From assembly GCA_009845645.1 (NCBI GenBank), contig VXZF01000553.1, positions 1 through 6,881 on the forward strand: 6,881 nt of DNA. The letters run 5' to 3'. This document shows positions 1 through 5,965 of this stretch, piece after piece. Position numbers and translations under genes: made by a program. The stretch is from Gemmatimonadota bacterium. GTDB lineage: Bacteria > Latescibacterota > UBA2968 > UBA8231. The notes beneath the pieces were generated by a model. It did not search any database. It saw nothing but the letters and a program-made list of their open reading frames with translations, and was not told the origin of the DNA. Position 1 is the stretch's first letter. Every line of letters starts with the position of its first letter.

Positions 1-52
1 CGTCTCCACCGTGCTCGGTGGGCTTATCTATTTGTTTTTTTCTAACCGCTAG
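1..52 (+). CDS. C-terminal tail of an upstream gene, possibly a membrane protein (partial)
   Basis: Reading from base 2 gives the 16 residues VSTVLGGLIYLFFSNR followed by a TAG stop at 50-52. The peptide looks like a transmembrane helix ending in a short polar, positively charged tail. The stop lies only 2 nt before the next ATG at 55, which suits an operon. The T-rich run at 31-41 is then explained as Leu/Phe codons. Only the last residues are visible, so the family cannot be named. The assignment rests on hydrophobicity and spacing alone; a non-coding leader with a hairpin at 6-21 is the alternative. Confidence 0.4.
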   Translation, partial: VSTVLGGLIYLFFSNR

Positions 53-54
53 CC

Positions 55-801
55 ATGAAATACCTTGCCTTCCCGCTCGCCCTGTGCGTCGCCGCCTGCG
101 CCAGCACGCCGCCAGAGAAACTCCAAGGCGCGGATTACTACTTTGAAGAAGGCCAAAAGGCCATGGAAAAAAACCGCTGCCTAGAGGCCTCCGAGCACTT
201 TAAACGCCTAGTCAGCAACTTTCCCGGCTCGCGCCGGGTGGCCGAGGCGCAGTTTTTCCTCGCCGAAGCGCACTTTTGCAATCGCGATTGGGTCAACGCC
301 GCCTTTGAGTATCAGCGCATCGTCGATATTTACCCGTCTAGCGAGTGGGCGGTTGAGGCGCAGTTCAAGGTAGGTGAGTCGCACTTCAAGCAATTGCGCC
401 GCCCAGAGCTGGACCAGAAAGAGACCTTTGAGGCGCTGACGGCTTTCCGCAACTTTATTGAGGACCAGCCCGACTCGCCCTTGGCGGAACAGGCGCGCCA
501 GCGCATCGCCGAGTGCCGGGGCCGCCTAGCGCAAAAGCAGTACCTAAGTGGCCGCTTGTACCACAAACAGGGCCATCTCGATGCAGCCAAGATGACCTAT
601 GAGGAAGTTTTGCGCGAGTACCCGGATGTCGGCGAGTGGTATTACACCACGCTTTTCCGCATGGGCGAAATCGCCCACGAGCAAGGCGATGTGGATCTAG
701 CGGTGCGCTATTGGAAGGAAGTACTGCAGGACAGCGGCGATCCGGAACTGGTGGAGGGCGTGCAGAAACACCTGTCCGGGCTGAGCCAATCGCCGGGCTA
801 A
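55..801 (+). CDS. bamD: Outer-membrane assembly lipoprotein BamD (YfiO/ComL family)
   Basis: This is a 248-aa lipoprotein of the BamD family. BamD is the essential lipoprotein partner of BamA in the complex that folds beta-barrel proteins into the outer membrane, working from the periplasmic side. The N-terminus is a short signal peptide ending in a lipobox, VAAC, with the lipidated Cys at residue 15. The rest is a TPR-like helical solenoid: one unit covers about 26-59 (ending NFPGS), a second about 60-96 (ending IYPSS), a longer one about 97-140 (ending DQPDS), and two more fill about 160-240 (one containing REYPD). The repeated 'F.. FP.S / YP.S / QPDS' endings are typical of BamD. The length matches the family (about 240-270 aa). 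No Shine-Dalgarno is visible before the ATG, so coupling to the gene ending at 52 is likely. It starts a tight run with nadD and the threonine synthase. A general YbgF/CpoB-like TPR protein is less likely because of the lipobox and the overall pattern. Confidence 0.9.
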   Translation: MKYLAFPLALCVAACASTPPEKLQGADYYFEEGQKAMEKNRCLEASEHFKRLVSNFPGSRRVAEAQFFLAEAHFCNRDWVNAAFEYQRIVDIYPSSEWAVEAQFKVGESHFKQLRRPELDQKETFEALTAFRNFIEDQPDSPLAEQARQRIAECRGRLAQKQYLSGRLYHKQGHLDAAKMTYEEVLREYPDVGEWYYTTLFRMGEIAHEQGDVDLAVRYWKEVLQDSGDPELVEGVQKHLSGLSQSPG

Positions 802-803
802 AG

Positions 804-1391
804 ATGCGGCGCATCGGCGTCATCGGCGGCAGTTTTGACCCCATCCACCACGGCCACCTGCTCTTGGCCCGCTTCGCCTTAGAGCAAATCCCCCTCGACG
901 AAGTGCTCTTCATTCCGGCGGCCGATCCGCCGCTCAAGCAGGGTGCGTACGCGCCGGCTGAAGAGCGCTGGGCTATGGTCGAACTGGCCGTGGCTGGCTG
1001 CGCCGGCTTTGCGGCCTCGCGCTTGGAGCTAGACCGCCCGGGCAAGTCCTATACCGTTGAAACCCTGCGTCTGCTGCACCAGCTCCATCCTCATGCCGCG
1101 CTGTTTTTTATCATCGGCGCGGACAATATCGGTCAGCTATACGAGTGGCATGATCTTGAAGGCATTTTTGCCCAGTGTACAGTGGTGGTGGGCGCGCGCC
1201 TAGGCGAGGTGGCAGGCGGCGATCCGAAGCTACTGGCGCGCCTGCGCTTCATAGATACTCCACTCATCGAGCTGTCCTCGACCGAGATTAGATCGCGCCG
1301 GGCCGCTGGCCTGTCGATCCGCTACATGGTGCCCGAAGCGGTCGAGGCCCACATACTTGCGAAAGGATTGTACGCCGCCTCGTGTTCATGA
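804..1391 (+). CDS. nadD: Nicotinate-nucleotide adenylyltransferase NadD
   Basis: This 195-aa cytoplasmic enzyme transfers AMP from ATP to nicotinate mononucleotide, giving deamido-NAD in NAD synthesis. The nucleotidyltransferase signature is at the N-terminus: GGSFDPIHHGHL, with the HxGH-type motif (HHGH) at residues 15-18. PPLKQ at 42-46 fits the family PxxK substrate loop. FIIGADN at about 102-108 is the usual central motif. SSTEIR at 158-163 is the second ATP-binding signature, followed by the conserved 'G.. IRYMVPEAV..HI' tail. The start is the ATG 2 nt after the bamD stop. A longer reading frame open from 636 lies inside bamD and encodes an unrelated Arg/Gly-rich extension, so it was rejected. 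No strong ribosome site is seen, which points to coupling with bamD. The stop overlaps the next ATG as ATGA. Confidence 0.95.
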   Translation: MRRIGVIGGSFDPIHHGHLLLARFALEQIPLDEVLFIPAADPPLKQGAYAPAEERWAMVELAVAGCAGFAASRLELDRPGKSYTVETLRLLHQLHPHAALFFIIGADNIGQLYEWHDLEGIFAQCTVVVGARLGEVAGGDPKLLARLRFIDTPLIELSSTEIRSRRAAGLSIRYMVPEAVEAHILAKGLYAASCS

Positions 1392-2557
1392 CGCATTTAG
1401 AGTGCTCCCGTACGGGCACGCGCTACGACGCCGACGTGTTGCAGAACCTGTCGGAGGTCGGTGCGCCCCTTCTCGCCCGCTACGATCTCGACCGGGCTGG
1501 CCGCGCGCTGACCCGCGCCGCGCTCAGCACCCGCCCGCCGACGATGTGGCGCTACCGGGAAGTCATGCCCATCCGCACGCCCGAGGAGATCGTCTCCCTC
1601 GGCGAGGGTTTCACCCCGCTGCTCCGTCCGGAGCGTTTGGGTTGCTGGGCGGGCTTTTCCCAGCTCTACATCAAAGACGAATCGCCCAATCCCACCGGCT
1701 CCTTTAAGGCCCGAGGGCTCTCGGCTGCCGTCACCTGTGCCCGCGCGCGGGGCGCGAAAAAGCTGGCCATCCCCACGGCGGGCAATGCCGGTGGCGCGAT
1801 GGCAGCTTACGCAGCCGCCTGTGGCCTGCCGGCGATTGTCTTTATGCCTCGCGATACGCCTCAAGCCTTTGTCGCCGAGTGTCGGTCCTGCGGCGCGGAG
1901 GTCGAACTGGTTGACGGGCTAATCAGCGATTGCGGTCGCATCGTCGGAGAGCGCAAGGAAGCCGAGGGGTGGTTTGAGGTATCGACTCTGAAGGAGCCGT
2001 ACCGCATCGAGGGCAAGAAGACCTTGGGTTACGAGTTGGCCGAGCAGATGGATTGGTCTCTACCCGACGTGGTGATCTATCCCACGGGTGGGGGCACGGG
2101 GCTGATCGGGATGTGGAAGGCATTTGCCGAGATGGAGCAACTCGGCTGGATTGGCGAGCACCGGCCGCGGATGATCTCGGTGCAGGCCGAGGGCTGTGCG
2201 CCGATTGTCCGGGCCTTTGCTCGCGGCGATGAATCCGCCCAAGCGTGGGAAGATGCTCACACCGTGGCTTCGGGCTTGCGCGTCCCCAGCGCGGTTGGCG
2301 ACTTTCTGATGTTGCAGGTGTTGCGGGAAAGCGGCGGTACAGCTATTGCCGTTAGCGACGAGGAGTTGATCGCGCATTCGCACAGCATGGCGGCGCACGC
2401 GGGCATTTTCCCCGCACCCGAAGGCGGGGCAACGCTAGCGGCTCTAATCAAGCTCAAGGAGCAAGGAATCGTGGCCTCAGACGAGCGCGTGGTGCTCTTC
2501 AATACGGGGTCGGGCTATAAGTATTTGGAGGCTCTGTCCGAGGGGCTCGCGCCTTGA
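1388..2557 (+). CDS. thrC: Threonine synthase (PLP-dependent)
   Basis: The 389-aa product is a fold-type II PLP enzyme that converts O-phosphohomoserine to threonine and phosphate, the last step of threonine synthesis. The N-terminus (THLECSRTGTRYDAD ... APLLARYDL) is the small domain that in many relatives is a zinc ribbon. Here only Cys6 remains of the usual Cys set. The PLP-binding lysine is Lys107 in PTGSFKARG. GNAGGA at 132-137 is the substrate/cofactor loop, GGGTG at 234-238 binds the PLP phosphate, and TGSGYKY near 373-379 contains the conserved C-terminal Ser/Gly. The segment STLKEPYRIEGKKTLGYELAEQ (about 199-220) is characteristic of threonine synthase rather than threonine dehydratase or cysteine synthase. 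The chosen ATG overlaps the nadD stop by 4 nt (ATGA); a GTG at 1382 would add only two residues. A related phospholyase with another substrate cannot be fully excluded. Confidence 0.88.
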   Translation: MTHLECSRTGTRYDADVLQNLSEVGAPLLARYDLDRAGRALTRAALSTRPPTMWRYREVMPIRTPEEIVSLGEGFTPLLRPERLGCWAGFSQLYIKDESPNPTGSFKARGLSAAVTCARARGAKKLAIPTAGNAGGAMAAYAAACGLPAIVFMPRDTPQAFVAECRSCGAEVELVDGLISDCGRIVGERKEAEGWFEVSTLKEPYRIEGKKTLGYELAEQMDWSLPDVVIYPTGGGTGLIGMWKAFAEMEQLGWIGEHRPRMISVQAEGCAPIVRAFARGDESAQAWEDAHTVASGLRVPSAVGDFLMLQVLRESGGTAIAVSDEELIAHSHSMAAHAGIFPAPEGGATLAALIKLKEQGIVASDERVVLFNTGSGYKYLEALSEGLAP

Positions 2558-2587
2558 CGAGCGTGAGAGCGGCGTCTATTTTATAAG
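2554..2587 (+). promoter_or_regulatory. Candidate promoter for the tRNA-Arg gene
   Basis: TTGACG at 2554-2559 is a near-consensus sigma-70 type -35 box. After a 17-nt spacer it is followed by TATTTT at 2577-2582 (4 of 6 matches to TATAAT), with TATAAG just beyond at 2582-2587. Initiation near 2589-2594 would leave a leader of only a few bases before the tRNA at 2596. The -35 box overlaps the TGA stop of the threonine synthase gene (2555-2557). This is a visual match only; read-through from the upstream operon is the alternative. Confidence 0.45.
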
Positions 2588-2595
2588 ACTGCTTT

Positions 2596-2672
2596 GCACC
2601 CATAGCTCAATTGGATAGAGCACCTGACTACGGATCAGAAGGTTCGGGGTTCGAGTCCCTGTGGGTGCGCCA
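2596..2672 (+). tRNA. tRNA-Arg (anticodon ACG)
   Basis: The sequence folds as a complete 77-nt tRNA including an encoded CCA. The acceptor stem GCACCCA (2596-2602) pairs perfectly with TGGGTGC (2662-2668), with discriminator G at 2669 and CCA at 2670-2672. The D stem is GCTC/GAGC with a 9-nt loop. The anticodon loop CTACGGA (2628-2634) places ACG at 2630-2632, reading CGN Arg codons after A34 is converted to inosine by TadA. The T stem CGGGG/CCCTG contains one G-T pair and closes the loop TTCGAGT. The anticodon stem CCTGA/TCAGA has a C-A mismatch at its outermost pair (2623 with 2639). No intron is present. Confidence 0.96.
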
Positions 2673-2680
2673 TTAAAAAC

Positions 2681-2717
2681 AACGGGTTGCGTCAAAAGAC
2701 GTAGCCCGTTTCGCTTT
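2681..2717 (+). terminator. Hairpin after the tRNA, probable intrinsic terminator
   Basis: Bases 2681-2693 pair with 2698-2710 in a 13-bp stem (11 Watson-Crick and 2 G-T pairs) closed by an AAAA loop. The stem is followed by TTTCGCTTT, a broken T-tract. The position, 8 nt after the tRNA CCA end, suits tRNA transcription termination. The imperfect T-tract and the next gene starting 25 nt after the stem suggest partial read-through. Confidence 0.65.
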
Positions 2718-2720
2718 GGT

Positions 2721-2730
2721 GGGGAAGAGG
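2721..2730 (+). promoter_or_regulatory. Ribosome binding site that fixes the propeller-protein start
   Basis: GGGGAAGAGG lies 5 nt before the ATG at 2736. This purine-rich site selects that ATG over the frame-open GTG at 2661, which lies inside the tRNA. Confidence 0.7.
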
Positions 2731-2735
2731 CTTTT

Positions 2736-4274
2736 ATGGCCCTAATTGACATTGGCACCACCCGCCAACTCTTCATTGACGACTATCTGATCGAAAGCCT
2801 CCTGCACGCCCGACGGGTGCTGAATCCGGCGCGAAAGTCGTCCCACAACCCCATCTTGCCCGTCGATCGGCCTTGGGAGGGCACGTACAATCAGGTGAAC
2901 TACGTCTATTATGACGAAGCCCAACACCACTTCAAGATGTGGTATACCACGTGCCGCTACGTCACCCGCTTTATCACCGATCCGGCCTCCAAAAGTTACA
3001 ACCGCGTCAAGCCTCTGCTAGCCGAGGGTAGTATGCGCCCGTGTCTGGCCACGTCGCAAGACGGCATCCATTGGGAGAAGCCCGCGCTCGGCTTGGTGGA
3101 GTTTGCCGGGTCGCGCGCCAACAACCTCCTCCCATCTGCGGACGCGGTCAAATACATCTTCCGCGACCCGCACGACCAAGACCCGGCCCGGCGTTTCAAG
3201 GGGCTGGTGCGCCACGGCGACAGCGATCCCGCCCGCGTGCGCCAAGTCGAAGAAGCATCGGATATTTACTACACGAAAGCGCCCCACTGGATCGACGATC
3301 TCAAAAGGCGAGGGGTCGCGAGCACTACTATATGGGACCTCTACTATTCGCCCGACGGCATCACTTGGACGCCCTGCTCGCACAACCCCGTCATCGCCAG
3401 CCCACCGCGAGCGCCGCTGCTGGCCGGGCCGACCCGCTTTATGTGGGATCCCATCCGCGCAACGTATGCGGCCTACACCGAGCCAAGCCAGCACTCGCGC
3501 AGTACCGATATGGAGCGCCACGGCCGCACCGTCGGTCGCGCCGAGAGTGCCGACATGATTCACTGGGACTTGCCCGAGACCATCATCGTCCCCGATGACC
3601 ACGACCCGCCCGACGCACAGTTTTACTTCGCTACCTTTAGCGCATACCAAGGCAACTACCTCGGCCTGATCGACGTGTATCGGCTGAATTCCGGCGAGAT
3701 CTACCCGACTCTAGTCTTCAGCCGCGACGGCATCCACTACCAGCGCGATTTCCGCGCACCTATTATCGAACTAGGGGCCGCAGACGCTTTTGACGCCAAG
3801 GAAATCTACCCGCTCTCTCCGATCGTCCACGGGGACCAGGTGTTGCTGTATTATTATGGCTGTAGTTCTGGGCACGACATGGGGCCGATCTACGACGAGC
3901 CGCAAGGGGGAGAGGAGATGCGCGCTGCAATTGGCCTAGCCACCCTGCCCATTGACCGCTTCGTCTCCATTGACGGGGGCAAACAGCCTGCGGGCGAGCT
4001 GACCACCCGCAGCTTTACCTTTGCCGGCAAGCAGCTACATCTCAATGTATCCGGCCGGGTTCACGAAATGGCGGTGAAGGTGCAGGTTCTCGGCCCGACC
4101 AGCCACATCATCCTCGGCCATACCTATGAGGACGCGGATCCAATTACCACAGATGGGCTAGATCACATTGCGACTTGGAACGGCAGCGCAGACCTGAGTC
4201 ATCTGGAGGGCAAGGCGATCAAACTGCGCATCTTGCTCGAAAAGGCGCGGCTCTATTCCTTTTGGTTCAACTAG
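2736..4274 (+). CDS. GH32/GH43-like five-bladed beta-propeller protein, probable glycoside hydrolase relative
   Basis: The 512-aa protein has no signal peptide or membrane segment, so it is probably cytoplasmic. Its start (IDIGTTRQLFIDDYLIE, with Asp15-Asp16), HNPIL at 37-41, WEG at 47-49 and the Tyr-rich MWYTT stretch near 69 match the N-terminal blade of GH32/43/130-like propellers. Short Asp-box-like repeats, S-x-D-x-I-x-[W/Y], occur four times: about residues 107-113, 205-211, 271-277 and 329-335. Candidate catalytic or binding acids are Asp15/16, Asp238 in MWDP and Glu356 in KEIYPL, but none can be assigned by eye. A C-terminal beta-rich segment (about 420-512, from ELTTRSF to the end) resembles the lectin-like beta-sandwich seen in GH32-type enzymes. 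The ATG at 2736 has a good ribosome site; an open frame from 2661 overlaps the tRNA and was not used. The oxidoreductase gene 52 nt downstream suggests a shared sugar pathway. The substrate is unknown, and such proteins are often left as hypothetical. Confidence 0.75.
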   Translation: MALIDIGTTRQLFIDDYLIESLLHARRVLNPARKSSHNPILPVDRPWEGTYNQVNYVYYDEAQHHFKMWYTTCRYVTRFITDPASKSYNRVKPLLAEGSMRPCLATSQDGIHWEKPALGLVEFAGSRANNLLPSADAVKYIFRDPHDQDPARRFKGLVRHGDSDPARVRQVEEASDIYYTKAPHWIDDLKRRGVASTTIWDLYYSPDGITWTPCSHNPVIASPPRAPLLAGPTRFMWDPIRATYAAYTEPSQHSRSTDMERHGRTVGRAESADMIHWDLPETIIVPDDHDPPDAQFYFATFSAYQGNYLGLIDVYRLNSGEIYPTLVFSRDGIHYQRDFRAPIIELGAADAFDAKEIYPLSPIVHGDQVLLYYYGCSSGHDMGPIYDEPQGGEEMRAAIGLATLPIDRFVSIDGGKQPAGELTTRSFTFAGKQLHLNVSGRVHEMAVKVQVLGPTSHIILGHTYEDADPITTDGLDHIATWNGSADLSHLEGKAIKLRILLEKARLYSFWFN

Positions 4275-4312
4275 TGGGCTGAGCCGCGTTGCCCGGCGCT
4301 CAGGATCCACAG

Positions 4313-4320
4313 AAAAGGAG
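4313..4320 (+). promoter_or_regulatory. Strong Shine-Dalgarno site for the oxidoreductase gene
   Basis: AAAAGGAG sits 6 nt before the ATG at 4327, an ideal distance. It is the strongest ribosome site on the + strand of the window. No convincing promoter is seen in the 52-nt gap after the propeller gene, so co-transcription with it is likely. Confidence 0.75.
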
Positions 4321-4326
4321 CTATAT

Positions 4327-5280
4327 ATGGCGAATATACCTGTCGGATTAATTGGCTGCGGAGGCCGCGGTCGCGGCCACGTGCGCGCCCTGCATGAGTT
4401 GGAGGACGTCGAGTTGGTCGCCGTCTGCGATCCCGTTGCGGCAAGCCGCGAACAGGTGGGCGACGAGTGGGGCGTCGAGCACCGCTACGCGGATGTAGAG
4501 GCCATGTTAGACGCCGAGGAATTGACTGCCGCGATCGTTGCTACTCCGGCTCATCTCAACGCCGAGGCGGCTCTGCCGTGCTTGGAGCGCGGTATCGACA
4601 CCCTGCTGGAGAAGCCGCCGGGTATGAGCTTGGGCCAGACCCGCGCTCTCAAAGAGGCCGCTGAGGCCAGCGGTGCTCGCGGCATGGTCGGCTGGAATCG
4701 CCGCTTTGATCCGCTGGTTCTGCAAGTGCGCAAGGAGATTGAGGCTCGCGGCCCGATCTACCAGCTAGTCGGCGAGTTCCACAAGAGCATGAGCGGTTTT
4801 ATTGCTGGTGGCCGCTTTCCCGAAATCGTCATGGACAACATGCTGCTCGAAAGCCCGATCCACGCGATTGACTTGGTGCGCCACTTGGGTGGAGCGCCGG
4901 TCGCCGAAGTAAATAGCTTCGTCCGGCGCGCATCTGCCTACAAGGACGTCCACGCCGCCTTAGTCGTCTTTGAAAACGACTGCGTCGCCCAGATTTGCGC
5001 CAACTACACCACCGACGCCCGCCTAGAGCGCTACGAAATTCACGGCCGCGACATCTCGGCCTATTTAGAGGGGATTTCCACCTGCGAGTTGGTCTGCGAC
5101 GGGGAGCGCAAGCACTTGCAAAAGGAGGGTGTGGACAGCACCCTAGCCCAAGCGGCTCACTTTTTTGACTGCATCAGAGCCGACCGTCCCATCGGCCCGC
5201 CGGCTGCTGACTTGGACGAGGCCATCGCGACGATGGAGCTTGCGACGGCTATTTTGGCGGGCCTGCGAGACGACTCTTAA
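4327..5280 (+). CDS. Gfo/Idh/MocA family NAD(P)-dependent oxidoreductase
   Basis: This 317-aa cytoplasmic dehydrogenase belongs to the family that oxidises or reduces sugars, inositols and related hydroxy compounds. The Rossmann fold begins with VGLIGCGGRGRGHV (glycine motif at residues 10-15). Asp35 at the end of the second strand (VAVCDP) favours NAD over NADP. IVATPAHLNAE (70-80) and LLEKPPGMS (93-101) are the usual family motifs, with the family lysine at Lys96 in an EKPPG variant of EKP. The C-terminal domain carries ESPIHAIDLVRHLGG (175-189), where His179 and Asp182 occupy the catalytic His/Asp positions. The length is normal (about 310-390 aa). The propeller gene lies upstream on the same strand and an esterase gene nearby, so a sugar substrate is likely, but the exact one cannot be read. 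The 3' end overlaps the oppositely directed gene by 32 nt. Confidence 0.88.
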   Translation: MANIPVGLIGCGGRGRGHVRALHELEDVELVAVCDPVAASREQVGDEWGVEHRYADVEAMLDAEELTAAIVATPAHLNAEAALPCLERGIDTLLEKPPGMSLGQTRALKEAAEASGARGMVGWNRRFDPLVLQVRKEIEARGPIYQLVGEFHKSMSGFIAGGRFPEIVMDNMLLESPIHAIDLVRHLGGAPVAEVNSFVRRASAYKDVHAALVVFENDCVAQICANYTTDARLERYEIHGRDISAYLEGISTCELVCDGERKHLQKEGVDSTLAQAAHFFDCIRADRPIGPPAADLDEAIATMELATAILAGLRDDS

Positions 5281-5965
5281 TCGCCCCCCAAGACACCTCC
5301 GCCACAGCCGTGGCCAACCGCACGGCCTCAACGGTGAAGCTACAGGCGATATCGTAGAAGAGCTGGTTGCCCTCGACGCGCACATTGGTCCACACTGCTG
5401 GCAACCCGACGACCCCGGCTTCATCGGCGATGGTCGGCCAGTGGACTACGCCCGACCCCGCTCGCGACCACACCCCGCTGTGACCGACGCCGCCCAATTC
5501 TAGCTCGTAGGTTCCATCGGCCCGGAAGACCACGTGTCCGGCCAGCGTCCCGTCGGCAAAATTGACGATGCCCCACCGACCCAACAGCTCGTCGCCTAGC
5601 TCCTGCGCTCGCGCCAAGGCGATTGCGGGTTCGGCTCCCCAATACAGGGTATCGTCCTCTAGCTGGAAGGGCACCGTCTCGCTTTGTTCAGCCAGCACCC
5701 CGCTGACGTTGGCGGTATAGCGCAGGGTGACAACGCCGTCAGCGGCTTCGTACTGGCCTTGATCTTCTGTTACCGGCCGTTCGGAATCGTCTCGGAGCGC
5801 GACGCGGCGGAAGCGCCCATTGCTATTGAACTCGATATAGAAATGCTCTACAAAGGAGCCAAACTCGCTCTGGCAGCTCTCCCAGGAACCTACCAGATTC
5901 GCTTGCGCCCCAGCACTGCCGAATAGCAGGGCAGCCGATAAGATGCTTGCGCGTACCATAATCAT
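5249..5965 (-). CDS. Secreted protein with two lipocalin-like repeats, function unknown
   Basis: The 238-aa product begins with a signal peptide (MVRASILSAALLFGSAGAQA) with a likely cut after AQA at residue 22, so the mature protein is exported. I do not recognise a named family. Two similar units are visible. The first starts LVGSW at 24-28, continues IEFNSNGRF near 44-52 and GQYEAADGVVTL at 70-81. The second starts LLGRW at 127-131, continues VFRADGTYEL at 146-155 and GVWSRAGSGVVHW at 164-176. The L-x-G-x-W opening followed by 'F..[DN]G.[FY]' is reminiscent of lipocalin-like small beta-barrels. The mature protein has just two cysteines (31 and 208), one near each end, a candidate disulfide. 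The ATG chosen shares one base with the stop of the upstream esterase gene (TGATG), and GGAG lies 8 nt before it. An ATG 21 nt further upstream lies inside the esterase gene and would put a polar stretch before the signal peptide. Confidence 0.65.
   Translation of the reverse strand: MIMVRASILSAALLFGSAGAQANLVGSWESCQSEFGSFVEHFYIEFNSNGRFRRVALRDDSERPVTEDQGQYEAADGVVTLRYTANVSGVLAEQSETVPFQLEDDTLYWGAEPAIALARAQELGDELLGRWGIVNFADGTLAGHVVFRADGTYELELGGVGHSGVWSRAGSGVVHWPTIADEAGVVGLPAVWTNVRVEGNQLFYDIACSFTVEAVRLATAVAEVSWGAIKSRLAGPPK

Noticed and set aside
6..41. Terminator-like hairpin CCACCG/CGGTGG followed by a T-run
   Set aside because: The T-run is 13 nt from the stem, and the stretch reads as a plausible hydrophobic C-terminus ending at 52, so coding is the better explanation.
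636..803. N-terminal extension of nadD starting inside bamD
   Set aside because: The added 56 residues are Arg/Gly-rich and unrelated to NadD, whose family start MRRIGVIGGSFDP matches the ATG at 804.
455..1045. A 196-residue open frame on the - strand across bamD and nadD
   Set aside because: It is antisense to two well-supported genes and its translation is Arg/Pro/Ser-rich low-complexity with no recognisable motif, as expected for a GC-rich shadow frame.
2596..2672. tRNA as an integration site for a mobile island to its right
   Set aside because: No integrase, no direct repeat of the tRNA 3' end in the window, and no visible shift in base composition to the right.
2661..2735. N-terminal extension of the propeller protein starting inside the tRNA
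   Set aside because: It would overlap the tRNA 3' end and the hairpin; the ATG at 2736 has a good Shine-Dalgarno site and begins the family-like sequence.
3018..3650. A 210-residue open frame on the - strand (and a 185-residue + frame at 3041-3598) inside the propeller gene
   Set aside because: Both are shadow frames of the 512-aa gene, which alone has a ribosome site, family motifs and the repeated Asp boxes.
4280..4302. TGAGC/GCTCA inverted repeat in the gap before the oxidoreductase gene
   Set aside because: A 5-bp stem with a long loop and no T-tract is too weak to call a terminator or operator.
5307..5326. Inverted repeat GCCGTG/CACGGC just after the oxidoreductase stop
   Set aside because: Only a 6-bp stem with an 8-nt loop, no T-tract, and it lies inside the coding sequence of the - strand gene; likely chance in GC-rich DNA.
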